Assembly (NCBI GenBank): GCA_025642075.2
Contig: JAODUO010000150.1
Location: 1-64,000, forward strand
Direction: 5' to 3'
DNA length: 64,000 nucleotides
DNA from: Ridgeia piscesae
Lineage: Eukaryota; Annelida; Polychaeta; Sabellida; Siboglinidae
Shown here in pieces: positions 1-12,520 of the stretch. Every line of letters starts with the position of its first letter. The stretch's first letter is position 1. The notes below the pieces were generated by a model. That model saw only the letters and a program-made list of their open reading frames with translations, did no database searches and was not told where the DNA came from. The translations under genes were made by a program, and so were the position numbers.

Positions 1-360
1 AGGTTTCGTGTTTCTTTCTCTACAGTTAAGGTTCTCTGTTTACCGTTTTGTTTGTTTGACACAATGGTAGAAAATACGGATATAAACAATCGATTTACGT
101 TTATATTTCCACAGTGTTTCATCTAGCGCCAAAGAGCGAAATCTTAAACAGATTAAACCACCTTATATCCCGATGGAATTTCGAAAGTCACCATACTATT
201 TCAGTGCCCGACAGCTTAGCGCCCGAAGTGCAAGCCATTTACGGATACAAAAAAACTAATGTTAACACACACGCACTCGCTCCCTCGGTTATACACACAC
301 ACGGACGTGCGCAGAGTCATGCTGACCTGAATAATAAATGTGTATTCACTATGCTACGCT
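1..360. other. Left edge, no recognised gene
   Basis: Mixed-composition sequence with short CA-rich stretches. I see no exon with recognisable protein similarity. It could be intronic or intergenic. Confidence 0.4.
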
Positions 361-637
361 GTTTTGTGTTGTGTTGTGTTGTGTTGTGTTGTGTTGTGTT
401 GTGTTGTGTTGTGTTGTGTTGTGTTGTGTTGTGTTGTGTTGTGTTGTGTTGTGTTGTGTTGTGTTGTGTTGTGTTGTGTTGTGTTGTGTTGTGTTGTGTT
501 GTGTTGTGTTGTGTTGTGTTGTGTTGTGTTGTGTTGTGTTGTGTTGTGTTGTGTTGTGTTGTGTTGTGTTGTGTTGTGTTGTGTTGTGTTGTGTTGTGTT
601 GTGTTGTGTTGTGTTGTGTTGTGTTGTGTTGTGTTGT
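361..637. repeat. (TTGTG)n pentanucleotide microsatellite, about 55 copies
   Basis: A near-perfect pentamer array runs without a break from about 361 to 637. It is open in several frames only because the period is not a multiple of three, so the cysteine/valine-rich or Thr-Gln-His-Asn-rich translations are repeat artefacts. The same motif in the same orientation forms a second array near 11036-11145. Confidence 0.97.
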
Positions 638-1551
638 CACACCTCACTTGATAGCTAAGCAGCAACGGTTTGTGAAAATTAAAAATTAACCCATCGACTT
701 AAATAATTAAACAGTGTCCTTGTCTCAAAACAATACGCCACAGCTCACACAGTACAGATGGCCGTAGATTCCACACAAGCTGGCCTTGCGTATCACTGTT
801 AATACGGGAATTGCGTTTCCCGCGAGATGCGCATGCACACAATAGCGGGGTGCGCGTGCGAGTCACGTGACTCGGCGGGGACACTTTAGAGGCCTCTGGC
901 TTAATTCAGAATCAGTCGGCGGATAAGCGTGTCCCGCGAGTGACGTCGACAGCGCAAAAACCATTGTGTATGTCCGGCGTTATCGATTAGCAATACAGCA
1001 AATCGGGTTTGTATTCATACATAGTCGTCCGACAGGAGTTCGGCGAAGTAATTAGTCCGGATTGATAGCGCGAAGGGTTCGCGCCGTCGTGAGATAACGT
1101 CGCTTGCGCGAGACCGTTGGCTTTGCGTTCGGTTGCTACTGTTCGGATGCCGAGGCATCGAGACGGAGGATACCTGTCTGCTCGGATGGGTTGACCGGCG
1201 ACCAGCGAGTCAGGTTTATCGACGACTCTCCTCGCGACGGCGAGATAAGGTAAACGGTGTTATATATGTTGCCGTAGCCGTGTTGTAATGGCGTTGTGAA
1301 TGTGTAATGTTTCCATGGTTATTTTAAACGTGGCTGTTGACGTGGTCTACGTTTATCAGCATCCAGACAATGTGTGGGGTCTGTTGATGTATGTGGTCTT
1401 TTTAGAAGGCTTACAGCCTACAGCCTACATTTCATATATAAGACATCGTTGCATGCTGTGAAGTTAATTCGCTATTGAATCGTTATTTACAGTCCGAGTA
1501 CTTGGTCCCCTCTGCTAGGTTGGTGTCACTCAGAGATTCATGACACTTTAG
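638..1551 (+). promoter_or_regulatory. CpG-rich stretch, possible distal promoter and 5'UTR exon
   Basis: Between about 830 and 1260 the sequence is much richer in G+C and CpG than its surroundings, with many CGACG, CGCGA and GCGC steps. It ends in a good donor-like site (GATAAG followed by gtaaac near 1248). No convincing ORF is present. The first visible coding exon of the EGF-like membrane protein (24757) starts with untranslated bases after a splice acceptor, so that gene must have an upstream 5'UTR exon. This stretch is one candidate and the one near 5380-5830 is another. The link is inference from composition and position. Confidence 0.3.
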
Positions 1552-1770
1552 TTTTGTGTGCGTGTATGCGCGTGTGCGCGTGTGCGCGTGTGTGCGTGCA
1601 TGTGTATGTATGTGTGATTGTGTATGTGTTTGTGTGTGTGTGTGTGTGTGTGTTTGTGTGTATGTTAATATATGACAATGTGTATGTGCGTGTGCGTGTA
1701 TGTGTATGTTTGTATGTATGTTTGTGCGTGTGTTTTTGTGTATGTGATTTGTGTGTGCATTTGTGTGTAT
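1552..1770. repeat. (GT)n-rich compound microsatellite
   Basis: Alternating TGTG, TGCG and TGTATG motifs cover this stretch and lead into the TA array to its right. Long apparent ORFs here are low-complexity artefacts. Confidence 0.9.
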
Positions 1771-1772
1771 AT

Positions 1773-1849
<77 letters not shown>

Positions 1850-1852
1850 ATG

Positions 1853-1925
<73 letters not shown>
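1771..1925. repeat. (TA)n microsatellite
   Basis: Two long TA runs are separated by a short TTTGTATGTATG interruption near 1846-1858. Confidence 0.95.
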
Positions 1926-1929
<4 letters not shown>

Positions 1930-1931
1930 TA

Positions 1932-2150
1932 TGTTTGTTTGTTTGTTTGTTTGTTTGTTTGTTTGTTTGTTTGTTTGTTTGTTTGTTTGTATGAATGAAT
2001 GAATGTATGTATGTTTGTTTGTATGTATGTATACGTATATATCATAATATATGTAAGTGTATGTATTTGTGTATACGTGTATGTATTCATGTATATACAT
2101 ACGTAAGCATGCATGCATTCATGCATATGTATATGTGTGTATGTATGTGA
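1932..2150. repeat. (TTTG)n then GTAT-rich microsatellite
   Basis: About 14 TTTG copies (1932-1990) are followed by GAAT, GTAT and ATAC-type motifs. Together with the arrays to the left this forms a compound microsatellite of about 600 bp. Confidence 0.9.
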
Positions 2151-3720
2151 ATTATCATTTGTATTATTATCATCATCATCATCTTCATCATTAGTTATTC
2201 AATATATACAATCATATATGTCAGTTCACGGTTTCGACAGACCTGTTTTCCCGTCACTGATACCGTATAACGCAAAACAGCACATGTTATCAACTCTTGA
2301 GTAAAACGGGTTCCACTTGTAACCGTGGTTGTGATTGTGTTTTATTGCACGCTGCTGGCGAATAACTACTCGGTGTTATGGACAAATGTTATGTTGGGTG
2401 TTTGTATAAACAAACACCCAACATTACAATGTTTTGATATGTCCAACTTCGCTCTCGTTCTCCCCTTGTGGACCCTTATGTGTCCTTTAACAAATGTCTC
2501 TATTTAGTAGGTGAAATACCATTTAGTAAAGCCGATCTAATCATAAAAATCATATCGTTGTGGTTTCTTGAATACATCGTCAGTTCGGATGTCAGTGGTC
2601 TAAGGAAGCGAATGCATTTGGAAAGAAGCGAGTGGACCACAGCGCCTAGTAGGAGATGCGATTACACCATTCCCGAGTTAGCGTGTCGATGTATAGGCCT
2701 AGGTTGCAATATGCTGCTGAAATGGTTAATTCAGTTGGCGAATCATTGTTTTTGATGTTGAATACATTTTAGAAATAACACAGTTGATGCATACAAATAA
2801 ATAGTTTTAACAAAGTAAATATTGTTTAAATATGAGTAAATAAAGACAGAGATTTTAGCCCAGCTGCTTCACACTGGGTCATTTACTATGTCACTACAAT
2901 TGTACATAACTTTTATCAAGTCATTACGTATAGTGAAAATACGTTTTTCGCGTAATATATATATATATATATGATAAACGGCTAAAAGGGTCGCTCATGT
3001 TCATTATAGCAACGACCTATAGATTTAACTTGTTGTGGTATAATTTTGTTAATGATCTTTCGTTATGATATTTGGCTGCCGTAAAGAGATTGCATAGCGT
3101 CTCTTTTCAGTCCACGACGCTAACAACATTCGTCATGAACCACATGTACCACGCGATGGTTTGTGTGGCGTTTTGGTTAGTGTGCATGATTCACAACCAT
3201 GCGTGCATAAGTGGCGCCATGTAGCATTGCGGTACGTGTTGTCACTCTTCAGGTGATCTATTTTTGTTTGTTAAAATGTGCTTCGTGTTGCGGAAAGCTG
3301 CCTGGTCCGAGGAATTCGTTGTTACAACGACGAAAATGCGATTATCACACCAGTACCACCATTAGGCAAACATTACAACTTGCTGGACACTCCCTATTTC
3401 AAATGAATACCGCGCACGTCTTGAATGCATCTTCTTGGCCATGTTAGATCCTGTGTTTACGGTGGCTAGTGCGATTGAGGAATGTGCATTCCTGGGTGGA
3501 GATCGTTGATTAAATTAGACGTTTATTCTCGTCGAGATATCTGGATCAGTTGGTCAAAGTGATGTATTTGTTGTTGGCAAATCGCCCAAGTTAGCGAGAT
3601 CTATTTTTGTTCGCTAAGCGCTTCCCCGAAAACCACGTTAGTTTAGCTGAATATCGACGTGTTCCTGGAGTAAATATTTTATTAATTATTACAGTTAACT
3701 ATAATCATACGATTTATATG
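2151..3720. other. Gene-poor spacer with one perfect small hairpin
   Basis: No recognisable coding exon. It contains a short (ATC)n run near 2168-2185, a perfect 15-bp hairpin at 2391-2424 and a small (TA)n run near 2957. Open frames are short and unlike known proteins. Confidence 0.5.
2391..2424. repeat. Perfect short hairpin
   Basis: A 15-base arm (2391-2405) is followed by a 4-base loop and its exact reverse complement (2410-2424). There is no following T-run of the bacterial terminator kind, and the context is animal DNA. It may be a remnant of a palindromic element. Confidence 0.8.
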
Positions 3721-3721
3721 T

Positions 3722-3723
<2 letters not shown>

Positions 3724-3790
<67 letters not shown>
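3724..3790. repeat. (TA)n microsatellite
   Basis: Uninterrupted TA dinucleotide run of about 65 bases in AT-rich sequence. Confidence 0.95.
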
Positions 3791-3794
<4 letters not shown>

Positions 3795-5380
3795 TTAATA
3801 TTAAATAATGCATATATGCGTAATATATTCTACAGTTATTGAAAAAACGTAATTAGAGTATTTGTGTATTTATATGGTTAGGTATAGGACTATCCAATAC
3901 CTTAACCAATGGACAGGAGAGATTCGTTGCTAGCTTAGTTTTATTTAGACTGTTGTTGTTCTCAACGGTACCTTTTGTAAGCCGTATTCATATTACACAA
4001 TAATAAAATAGAATTAATGTTCATAATGTTTAGAACGTGACTCCACCGGCGAATTTAAAGGGGCATATTAGTGATTTTCCCACCCAAGATATAACCGAAA
4101 TATATAGTTTGTGATTGGAACTGCGAATAAAAGCTTGCCGCTTATGAATAATTTCTCCAATCAACCATAAAATGCTGCAAGAAACCATGTCCAACTTTCT
4201 CGCCTGCTGTGTCTGGTGTCTTCAGTTCTCTGTTTGACATCCATAAATATATTGATCAGTCGCTTATGAATATCCAGTTCTCCAATTATTTGCTGCAACA
4301 TTCAAAGCGAACTGGTTGTGCATGTGTCGATCGATGACGTCACGGCTTTCAGCTGCGCATGCTCGTCTGTATAGCGTCGGTAAACTTAGCGAGCCTCGCT
4401 GGTGGTTCGGTTTATCTGTAAACGACGTAATTAACAGTCCAATCCGGCCTTCAGCTATAATTTACTGCGCGTTATGGAATCATACATTCGCCGTTGACTT
4501 GGTTGCTGTTTATTTGGTTTCCTGTCGTTGGTCATTTAGCGCACTCAGCTGAAGAAGCGTAATTATATTCGACGTAATTGAGTTACTTGTTGGAGGATAG
4601 TTCGCTTTTCATTCGATCACATCTGCTCGGTAATACACAATATAAACTAATAACAACCACGTCACTCCAAGGCGATTTGACCCGACCATCTTCGTGGAAG
4701 ATGCTAAAACAAGTTTCATTCTTTGTTGGGTTCTTCATACGTCCTTGTACACTAGTCTTGACCAGAATAAATATGGCGTTATACTTTGACCCATTTGCAC
4801 GCACCGTGGACTAATGGCGATGTATGGTTAGGATTGTCAATGGCAACTGCGCTCGCGCGTGCGTGCGTGCGTGCGTGCGTGCGGGTGTGTGGTGAGCGTG
4901 ACATTGCGTGCGTGTGTATCAACATAGTATTTTATACCCGGCAAATAATTCTGTTAACATGACAAAATTATTTTGTGTTGGTTTTGGTCATACACTAGCG
5001 CTATATATTCATCGTAAAACCTTGATACCATCATACTTTCTGATAAGCTTAGTCACGCATTAGTTGGCTATGTGACTATATCCAGCATATACACGAATAC
5101 ATCCTTATCGCAAAGTCAAAGAGGTCACGACTAAACATGTTGTGGAGAACGTGCATATAAATTAGTCATGCCAATGTTTAAAACAGGTAACCATGAGAAC
5201 GTAACTGTTTTCGGACCACGCCACAAATTAGTACGTAACCTCTATAATGTTATGACGTACAACTCTCTATATATTATGCAATATTCATTATACATATAAG
5301 ATACCGACAGCGTGCGATGGTCGCGCTGTCGGGCGGACATAGGATGCATTAATCGGTTGGTGTGATCACTGACATCCGGG
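3791..5380. other. Spacer, no recognised gene
   Basis: Mostly AT-rich. The phrase CGCTTATGAATA followed by CTCCAAT and a GCTGCAA motif occurs twice (near 4138 and 4262), which suggests an old repeat or partial tandem duplication. A (GTGC)n run lies near 4857-4885. Confidence 0.4.
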
Positions 5381-5830
5381 AACGCGCACTTCCGGCGTAT
5401 GACGTCACGGACACTAATGCGTCGCTGCATTTACGACGACTATCGATTAAAACGTCAATGCGCTGCCGCTAAAGTTGTCGTGACAGTAAAACAACATCAA
5501 AGAACGATTCCCGGTAAGTATCGGATGCGCAAAGACATCCTTCCGCGCCACGAGAAGTCCCGACGGGCGCGGTGACAGGAATATCGGCCGCGCAGACGAG
5601 TAAGCAACCGGCGTGAACTTCGACAGCGAGAAAACGCTTTTAGTCTTCTACAGTACTGACATTTCGCTACGACTCGGGGATTATAAATTCGACTCGTGGC
5701 AGCCGCGACAAACAGAGTCGTGTATGAAGTTGGATGCTCAGATGCACGACATCCATTAAAGGTTGGACGTCAGTGTGACGTCTCAAAGTCCACGTCGAGG
5801 TCCCGAGAGCACAGTCCTAAAAGGGAAACA
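5381..5830 (+). promoter_or_regulatory. CpG-rich stretch with strong donor-like site
   Basis: The stretch is rich in CpG compared with its flanks. It contains a consensus-quality splice donor (CCCG followed by gtaagtat near 5513-5520) on the plus strand but no recognisable ORF. This looks like a promoter plus first untranslated exon. The gene it would serve is not proven, and the EGF-like membrane protein gene downstream on the same strand is a candidate. Confidence 0.3.
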
Positions 5831-6895
5831 CTGCGAAAATGCTCAGGTGGCATTCCGTTATTCTGAGATCTTTCCCATTTAAAAACAAATGTCCAGTTAA
5901 TTAACTCGTACGGCGGGATCTACTTCATTGATAGGCCTAAGTTTAATCGATTTCCAGTTCAGTTTATAAAATTATGCAGTTTTAAGATACGGCGGCGCGA
6001 AAGACGAAGACTTACATCATATCTTGGGGATGACAAATCACAATTTGGTCAATAATTTCATATGTGGGTCATTCTCCGACACTGAGTGACCTTATTGTGT
6101 GAGTTGGGTCCAAATACAAATATCTTACATTTCTTGTTGAGAAAATACAACTAGACATACAAAGCAGTGGCATGTTCTTAAAGATCATTTTAACGCCTAA
6201 CTTGACAATATCGTACCTTCAAGTGCAACCCAGGTGCTCGATTTTGAGACAGGATCACTCGCGTAACACTAACACACGGAAACCTGCTTCGAGACTGCTT
6301 GTTGTGTATGGTGGCCGAGAAGGGCGTAGGTATATGCTGCCGCCAAAACGCACTATTCAGTGTCCATAAAATAGTTCGTTCTGTTGTTAACGTTCGCCAA
6401 GTAGCCATGCGTTTATTTCTTCAAATTACATCATATCACGTGTAACAGGAAGACATGCCTGCACACAACTATCCTTGTTCAATTTTGTGATAAATAAAAA
6501 CGGGAACGCCTTGTTTTTATTATAACGTTACTACTGTCTCTAACACCAATATAAATATGATTTATAAAGAAACCAATTGCATAGGATAAGCATTATTTTC
6601 AAAAAAGCTTTTAATTTCAGAGAACGACACGTTTACGCTGGTGATATGTTCGACATTTGTTTGCAAACAAAAAGAACCGGCAATCGCAAGGGTTTTTATA
6701 GTTCAAACATATGGTCCCGATTATGATAATGTATCTGGCCTAATAAAACAATCACTTGTGATTTTTAAATTTATGTCTTACCTAGATTACTGTGGCAAGC
6801 CATATCTGGCCAATATCCCGCAGTTCGCGGCTGGCAAACAAAAAAAATAACAATGTGATAACGAATGTTTAAATTATGTTTAACTGGAGGGGAAC
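5831..6895. other. Spacer, no recognised gene
   Basis: AT-rich sequence with short open frames only. None shows family motifs I recognise. Confidence 0.4.
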
Positions 6896-6899
6896 CCGG

Positions 6900-7870
6900 A
6901 ATCAACTTTCAGGGATAGTTCTTACGGCAGCCGACGACTCTGGAAGGGGGTCTTCTAACGGGATGAGGTTTCGGAGGTGGGTGGCAGAGGAAAAGAAGGA
7001 GGGCAGACATGTGATGATTCTGGAGTAGAGGATGAGCAGTTTTAAAGGCTTGCTCTAGCAATTGCCAGAGCAGCTCTGGCGATAGTCTATGCCTTTTGTA
7101 TATCCTGCATGGGGCACGAGCTGATGATGCTTCCAGTGGTTAGAGTTGACTGGCCAAGTTCTACGACAAAGGCTGTTGCACAGCTGGTTTGTCGAATTTT
7201 GTGAAAGACGCGACATGTTGTGTCACATGATGTAGGCCATGTGATACGGACGTTAAAATCAATCCGCCGAAGAAGTCAGAAAGATGCAACCGAAATATAC
7301 AGAAAATGAAAAAACGTTTCTTGGGAGGTAAATTTACAAAATAATGTTAACCCAGAAACCGTATCGCTACATTCGAAGATGTTCCAGGGAGTTTGAAACA
7401 TAAATGTGTATGCCTACTGGTGATGATGATCCCAGATATTGTCGATGTATTCCCAGTGAGAAGGATGAGTATCTTCTAATAAATGGCGTGGATTTTTTTA
7501 GACAACTTCTAATATTTCTATACACAAAACTGTTTGTTTTATTTGCTTTGCTGCAGCGTTTTGAATGTGTTTACCCCAGCGTAGTTTCTTTTTTATTTCT
7601 ACGCCTAAATATTTGGTACTTGTATGCCTTCTGGGGGTGACTTTATATAGAGTGTAATAATTTAGTGGCGGTGATTTTCTTGTTCTTTGTTACGGTCAGG
7701 GATAGGCACTTATTAATAATAAATTCCACCTGCCAAGTACATGCTCAGTCTCCCACAACATCCGGGTCTTTTTGTAGTTGCTGGGAGTCCGTGTGGCGTT
7801 TTTGAACCCGGCCTCCCTACCTCTGAATCGTTACTGTTTCAGTACATTGGCTAGAAGTGATATCAAACGG
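6900..7870 (-). pseudogene. Decayed non-LTR retrotransposon (LINE) reverse-transcriptase remnant
   Basis: Read on the minus strand, broken frames recall the C-terminal half of LINE reverse transcriptases. Near 7620-7550 a segment reads TSTKYLGVEIKKKLRWGKHI, the usual 'KYLGV...L.W..HI' motif after the catalytic palm. Near 7165-7085 a segment (NLASQL, stop, PLEASSARAPCRIYK) resembles the 'NLGW..LE.RR..AR..M.YKI' motif near the end of such proteins. Stops and frame changes lie between them, so it is inactive. The clade is uncertain (CR1, L2 or Jockey-like). Confidence 0.5.
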
Positions 7871-8560
7871 CAATTGAACAGACCAATAAAATTCATCTGA
7901 CGAGAAACAATATCCCAGCATTATAGCTGATTTATTGGGTTGTCATCTAATGTCGTACAGCAAGCTCATCTTATGTCGTAAAACAATAAAATGTTTTATG
8001 TCATAGCTAAATCGCGTGTTTTCTTGAAGATAAAAGCATGACATGTCAAGGCAAGGTAACGCTATTACCGCGCTATAGGTATATTTGTCATTTTTAAATA
8101 GCCAAAATGTTATCAACGCTCAATAAGCCGTTGTCGCAATGTGCCGTAAGGCGGTCGTCCAGTTAGCCAATGAGAGCGCGTGTTGTGACAGACGGTTGTG
8201 GTGTCAGTAGTGTGCAGTGCGATGCTGCGGTACTGTGCATGTTAGCGGCGTTCCCTGGTAGTAACCTGGGCGCTATATGGGCGTAACGCTGGCAATGAGA
8301 CGGGACAACATAACATCGTATAGGTAAGTTGGGGAACGTACTTGTAACTATATTGCGTCTCTGTATCGGACAAAAAATGCTGTGGGCCATAGTCCCGGAA
8401 CCGGAATTGGCGTAGGAATGCTGGAGCCTGCCTGCCTGCGTTTCAGCGCCAGACGAATGTTACGCATTTATTTTGGCACCCTGTATTTTCGTTGCGGCAT
8501 GAAATATGTGTCAGATCAGACCGCAGATTTAGCGGTACACATCCGGGGTGTAAGCATATA
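7871..8560. other. Spacer, no recognised gene
   Basis: Mixed-composition sequence with short open frames on both strands and no family motif. There is a modest CpG content near 8130-8460 but no clear promoter signal. Confidence 0.35.
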
Positions 8561-8588
8561 CATACATACACACGCACGCACCCACCCA

Positions 8589-8624
<36 letters not shown>

Positions 8625-8639
8625 CACGCACGCACGCAC

Positions 8640-8690
<51 letters not shown>
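8561..8690. repeat. (CACG)n / (CA)n microsatellite
   Basis: ACGC-type repeats pass into a pure CA run. The translations on both strands (Thr-His or Cys-Val repeats) are artefacts. A complementary-type (GTGC)n run lies at about 8757-8842, so the segment between could fold back on itself. Confidence 0.93.
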
Positions 8691-8692
<2 letters not shown>

Positions 8693-8842
8693 GGAAATGT
8701 ATTCGGTAAAAGATTACCGACTGAACAAATAATACAAACAATGAGTTCAAACAAATGTGCGTGCGTGCGTGCGTGCGTACGATGTGTACGCGCACATGTG
8801 TGTGGGTGTGGTAGTAGCGTGCGTGCGTGCATGCGTGCGTGT

Positions 8843-9725
8843 GTATGAGAACGTTTATTACCACAATAAATGCCGGTGAACTTGCACATATGTAATATGC
8901 ACGTACGCAGGCCCTACATCTACACCCGGAGAGTGCAACGTTCTCCGAGTTATTCAACCTTCACAACAAAACACGCGGCATCCTGCGAATGTCGGTTGAG
9001 ATTTAAGGCCCCTCGGCGGCTGCGGTCAGTTCGCACCGATGTTTACAAATCAGTTCGCCGGCCCGTCGGTAGTCCAACCGCGGCTCCGACGGGATACGGC
9101 ATGCCGATGATGCCATCTCGACATACGGCGATGACGGCCCCGTTACGACTCGGGCCTACTTGTTGTTCTCTCTACAAGATGGGCGTGTGGTTTATACGTG
9201 TGTTTGTTTCACAAGTCCGTATAGTATCGAGTTATACTGCATTGTGGGCATGCCGTTATACTCGTATTGTTTACGACGTTTGTGTGTGTGTGGTTTTTTT
9301 CCAATTCACTCAGTGGGAATGTAGTAAATACGTGTCGTTTGGTAACGTTTTAATGTACACTGAAAGAGTGTTCATGTCAGCACGACCAGAGTATTCGTCA
9401 GTAATGGAACTAGTCATATAAAGACCTAGCGGGACGTAACTTAGATCTTAAACATTTATGTTGATAGAAATGGTTTCTTAAAAATTCAGAGACCAGTAAC
9501 ACGAGACGGCAGTATCTCTGTAGATGCTAACCCTGAATTGTGTACATCTGGGTTAAATACCTTTACCTCGACTGTAAGGAGAAATGTGTAATATCGCCAA
9601 CGAACATGTTCCGGTGGCTTGCGGCACATGCTCAAAGGGAGCTCGCTGTGTATGCTGGGATTTGTCAATTAGGTATTTGCGAGATTTGGTTCAGCCGACA
9701 TGTGCACGATAATTTGGTTTCTTAC
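8843..9725. other. Spacer, no recognised gene
   Basis: The longest open frame (8870-9421, plus strand) starts in repeat-flanking DNA. It lacks any known domain and has no convincing splice context. I do not treat it as a gene. Confidence 0.4.
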
Positions 9726-9893
9726 TAACCACTCACGTACAAGTGCCCATCAAATGCATGTAAAACACTTAATGTCAATCTTGTCAAAAGTACCTTCAAC
9801 CTAATCCTAACCCTAACCCAAACCTAAACCTAAACCCTAAACCTTATTCCACATAAGAACAATAAAAAATTGGCACTTGTACGTGAGTGGTTA
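9726..9893. mobile_element. Small inverted-repeat element (MITE-like) with telomere-like core
   Basis: A perfect 22-bp terminal inverted repeat (9726-9747 and 9872-9893, beginning TAACCACTCACG on the left) bounds a 168-bp unit. The interior carries CCTAA-type repeats (about 9800-9843: CCTAACCCTAACCC, then CCTAAA variants), a degenerate form of the animal telomere motif. Read with the arms starting at ACCACTC, TA dinucleotides flank both ends, compatible with a TA target duplication. No transposase is encoded. Confidence 0.65.
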
Positions 9894-10017
9894 CTATGGC
9901 TAAACTACCATATTATTGGTAGCTGTTCTTCGGACGTGTTTTGACTTAATTTTAATTGTTGTTTTTCGTATGCTGCTTGATAAACGGATGTTATTGTAAT
10001 GTACAGAGACGGGAGAA

Positions 10018-10220
<203 letters not shown>

Positions 10221-10335
10221 GAAATGGGGAGGAGAGCCAGAGCAAGAGAAAGGGGAGAGGGAGGGAGGGAGAGAGAGATGAGGAGGAGGAGGAGGAGACC
10301 GACAGCAAGAGGGAGAGGGAGGGAGAATGTGGGAG
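10221..10335. repeat. Purine-rich GA/GGA tract
   Basis: Strongly purine-biased GAGG and GAGA repeats lie immediately after the GT array. Together they make a compound low-complexity block. Confidence 0.85.
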
Positions 10336-11035
10336 AGTGAGCCCGGGATGAAGTGCTCACTTGTGAACGGCAGAAGGAGACGAGGACGACAGAAATGAAA
10401 GTACTGTTTGAAACTGTATTAATGTTTCAGTGTTTGAGAGGGTGAGTGGTGGGTTAGTGACGCTCGTGAATCAGCATCGGCGATGGAAGAAGGGACACAA
10501 ACCAACTCGCGGGACACAGAGAAGAACAAGTCGTGTGGAAAACAAACCACGGGAATATCTCCTGCGTGCCACAACACCGTAACGATTCAGAACAGAATGC
10601 AACGTTCAAACACCAAGAGCGGGCATCTGAGAGTTATGCATTCATAAATGTGTAATATGGACACACAGCCCCGGGGATGAACTAATAAATAACTCGCAGA
10701 CTGCGTGAACCGGAGGTTGCAACATAATGCAAAGATATGTACAGATCGCTGTTGTCCCGCGGGACTATTTAAACCCATTACGTGTCTGCGCACGGCGCGT
10801 TGATTTCCTCAGTGACTGCGGGGTCAGGTGGAGACAGGGGAGGTCAACCACACCGGAAGTGACTGTTCGGTGCTTGCGGCGTCAATATGTTTAATTTGAT
10901 GGGTTTTTTTGTTAAAGGCTTGCGTTATATCGATATGTCTTCATGCATTAACCCGAAGCGGGAGCGGCCAATGAAATGGTTAAGTCGTGTTTTACGAAAG
11001 ACAGTGCGTCCATGTTGATCGGTCCCACGATTCGG
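10336..11035. other. Spacer, no recognised gene
   Basis: No coding exon recognised. A G-rich stretch lies near 10815-10870. Confidence 0.35.
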
Positions 11036-11145
11036 ATTGTGTTGTGTTGTGTTGTGTTGTGTTGTGTTGTGTTGTGTTGTGTTGTGTTGTGTTGTGTTGT
11101 GTTGTGTTGTGTTGTGTTGTGTTGTGTTGTGTTGTGTTGTGTTGT
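11036..11145. repeat. (TTGTG)n pentanucleotide microsatellite, about 22 copies
   Basis: Same motif and orientation as the array at 361-637. A 15-base phrase (TTACCATGCACGACG) directly follows the array and recurs about 110 bases downstream near 11257, making a short direct repeat. Confidence 0.96.
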
Positions 11146-12175
11146 TACCATGCACGACGTTTTGTTTGGGGGTTTTGGGGTTTAGTTAAAGAAGTTTGGT
11201 GTAAACGCCGAAGCAAAAGCAAAGTTCTGGACATTTTTATTACACTGATTGCACATTACCATGCACGACGTTAATCTACCTGACTTTCCGAAATGCAATC
11301 AACATAGGGTTAACTAACACAAATCAAGAATGACATCTGAGAAGTAGCAGAGTCTACTTCGCAAATAGAACAAAATGCCAATTAGACGTATTTATTTCCT
11401 GTCGACATCTGTACGACAATTCCGTGTACTCTTTTCTTACAGACGGGCCTTTTCCCAATTGCGCGCAAACCAATTTGTTTAACTTGCAATGAAAAGCCGT
11501 GACGAAGTGGCGCAGTAGCTACAGAGGATCGTGGAGCAGGTGGCTCCTGTCAAACCTTCGGCAGGTTTGTTTACTTGACGATGCTCCAGTTAGTTCATCT
11601 GTAAGAGTGGATATGTGGCTGTAGATAGTGGTGGATGTTGGTGTACAAATAAACTTCGCGCATTAACTGTAGTATGGCTGAATTCTTCACAGAGAAGTCG
11701 AAACAGTTCTGCCAGGAAGTCAAATGAAAACCGCCTTGAGCAGACCCAAGGACTGACTACTGCGTTATATATGAAGTTAGGACTGAACATACTGCATTAT
11801 ATATGGACGTAGGACTGGATACTGCACGACATACCCTTACTGTTGTAGTGCCCTAGCTAATAGTTGTTTAACTTACCCTTACCGCTACGGCTAAACAGTT
11901 GATGACCGCGGTTTGATCCGGAGCCACTTCGGGGCAGTTGGCAAAGTCGACGACAGAAAGCCGCGTGAGTACAAGAGGTCGTATTTGGCGGATGACAAAA
12001 TGTGAACAGTTTCCATTTCGCATGTACAATGCGAAATGAAAACTGCAGTATATGTGGACAACAACAACCTTCTGGTGCTGCCAACGTATATCACATGGCA
12101 CATTAGCTACTCGCATATAACTGGAATTGACTGAACACAGACCGCTTCCAATTATTACTGCTACGCCATTGTCGA
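11146..12175. other. Spacer, no recognised gene
   Basis: Short open frames only. A partial tandem phrase containing TGCGTTATATATGAAGT and a close variant lies near 11758-11810. Confidence 0.35.
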
Positions 12176-12177
12176 AT

Positions 12178-12520
12178 ACATTGGGGAGAGATGGTAGAAT
12201 TGTTAGAGTGCCTGACCTTTTTCTTCGAAGGACCCCAGGTTCGAAACCTGGTATCGACCACTGTTTCGAAATTTAGGCAATTTCGTTCACCTCATGTTGC
12301 CTGTGTCTTTCGGAAGATACCTTAAAAACCGTTGGTCTGTTCTATATGGTGTATATGCCAGCGGAAGTGAAAGATCGCACGCATATAATCTGCAGTAGAC
12401 TAACTAATTCCGGAGAAAGATCGCACGCATATAATCTGCAGTAGACTAACTAATTCCGGAGAAAGATCGCACGCATATAATCTGTAGTAAACTAATGAAT
12501 TCCGGAGTAAGATACCATGT
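12178..12520 (+). mobile_element. tRNA-derived SINE with triplicated 3' tail
   Basis: The head has a tRNA-like promoter. The B box is clear (GGTTCGAAACC near 12238) and an A-box-like stretch is weaker. The body phrase GGCAATTTCGTTCACC and the following CTTTCGGAAGA segment are shared with the copy at 16562 and resemble the conserved Meta/MESC-type SINE central domain. The tail (12371-12505) contains three copies of a 46-bp unit starting AAGATCGCACGC. The other copy has the corresponding segment once, so the triplication happened in this copy. Confidence 0.7.

Noticed and set aside
114..689. 191-codon frame with Cys-Val-Leu repeats
   Set aside because: Translation of the (TTGTG)n pentamer array.
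8870..9421. 183-codon frame on the plus strand
   Set aside because: No recognised domain, ordinary spacer composition, and starts in microsatellite flank. Not supported as a gene.
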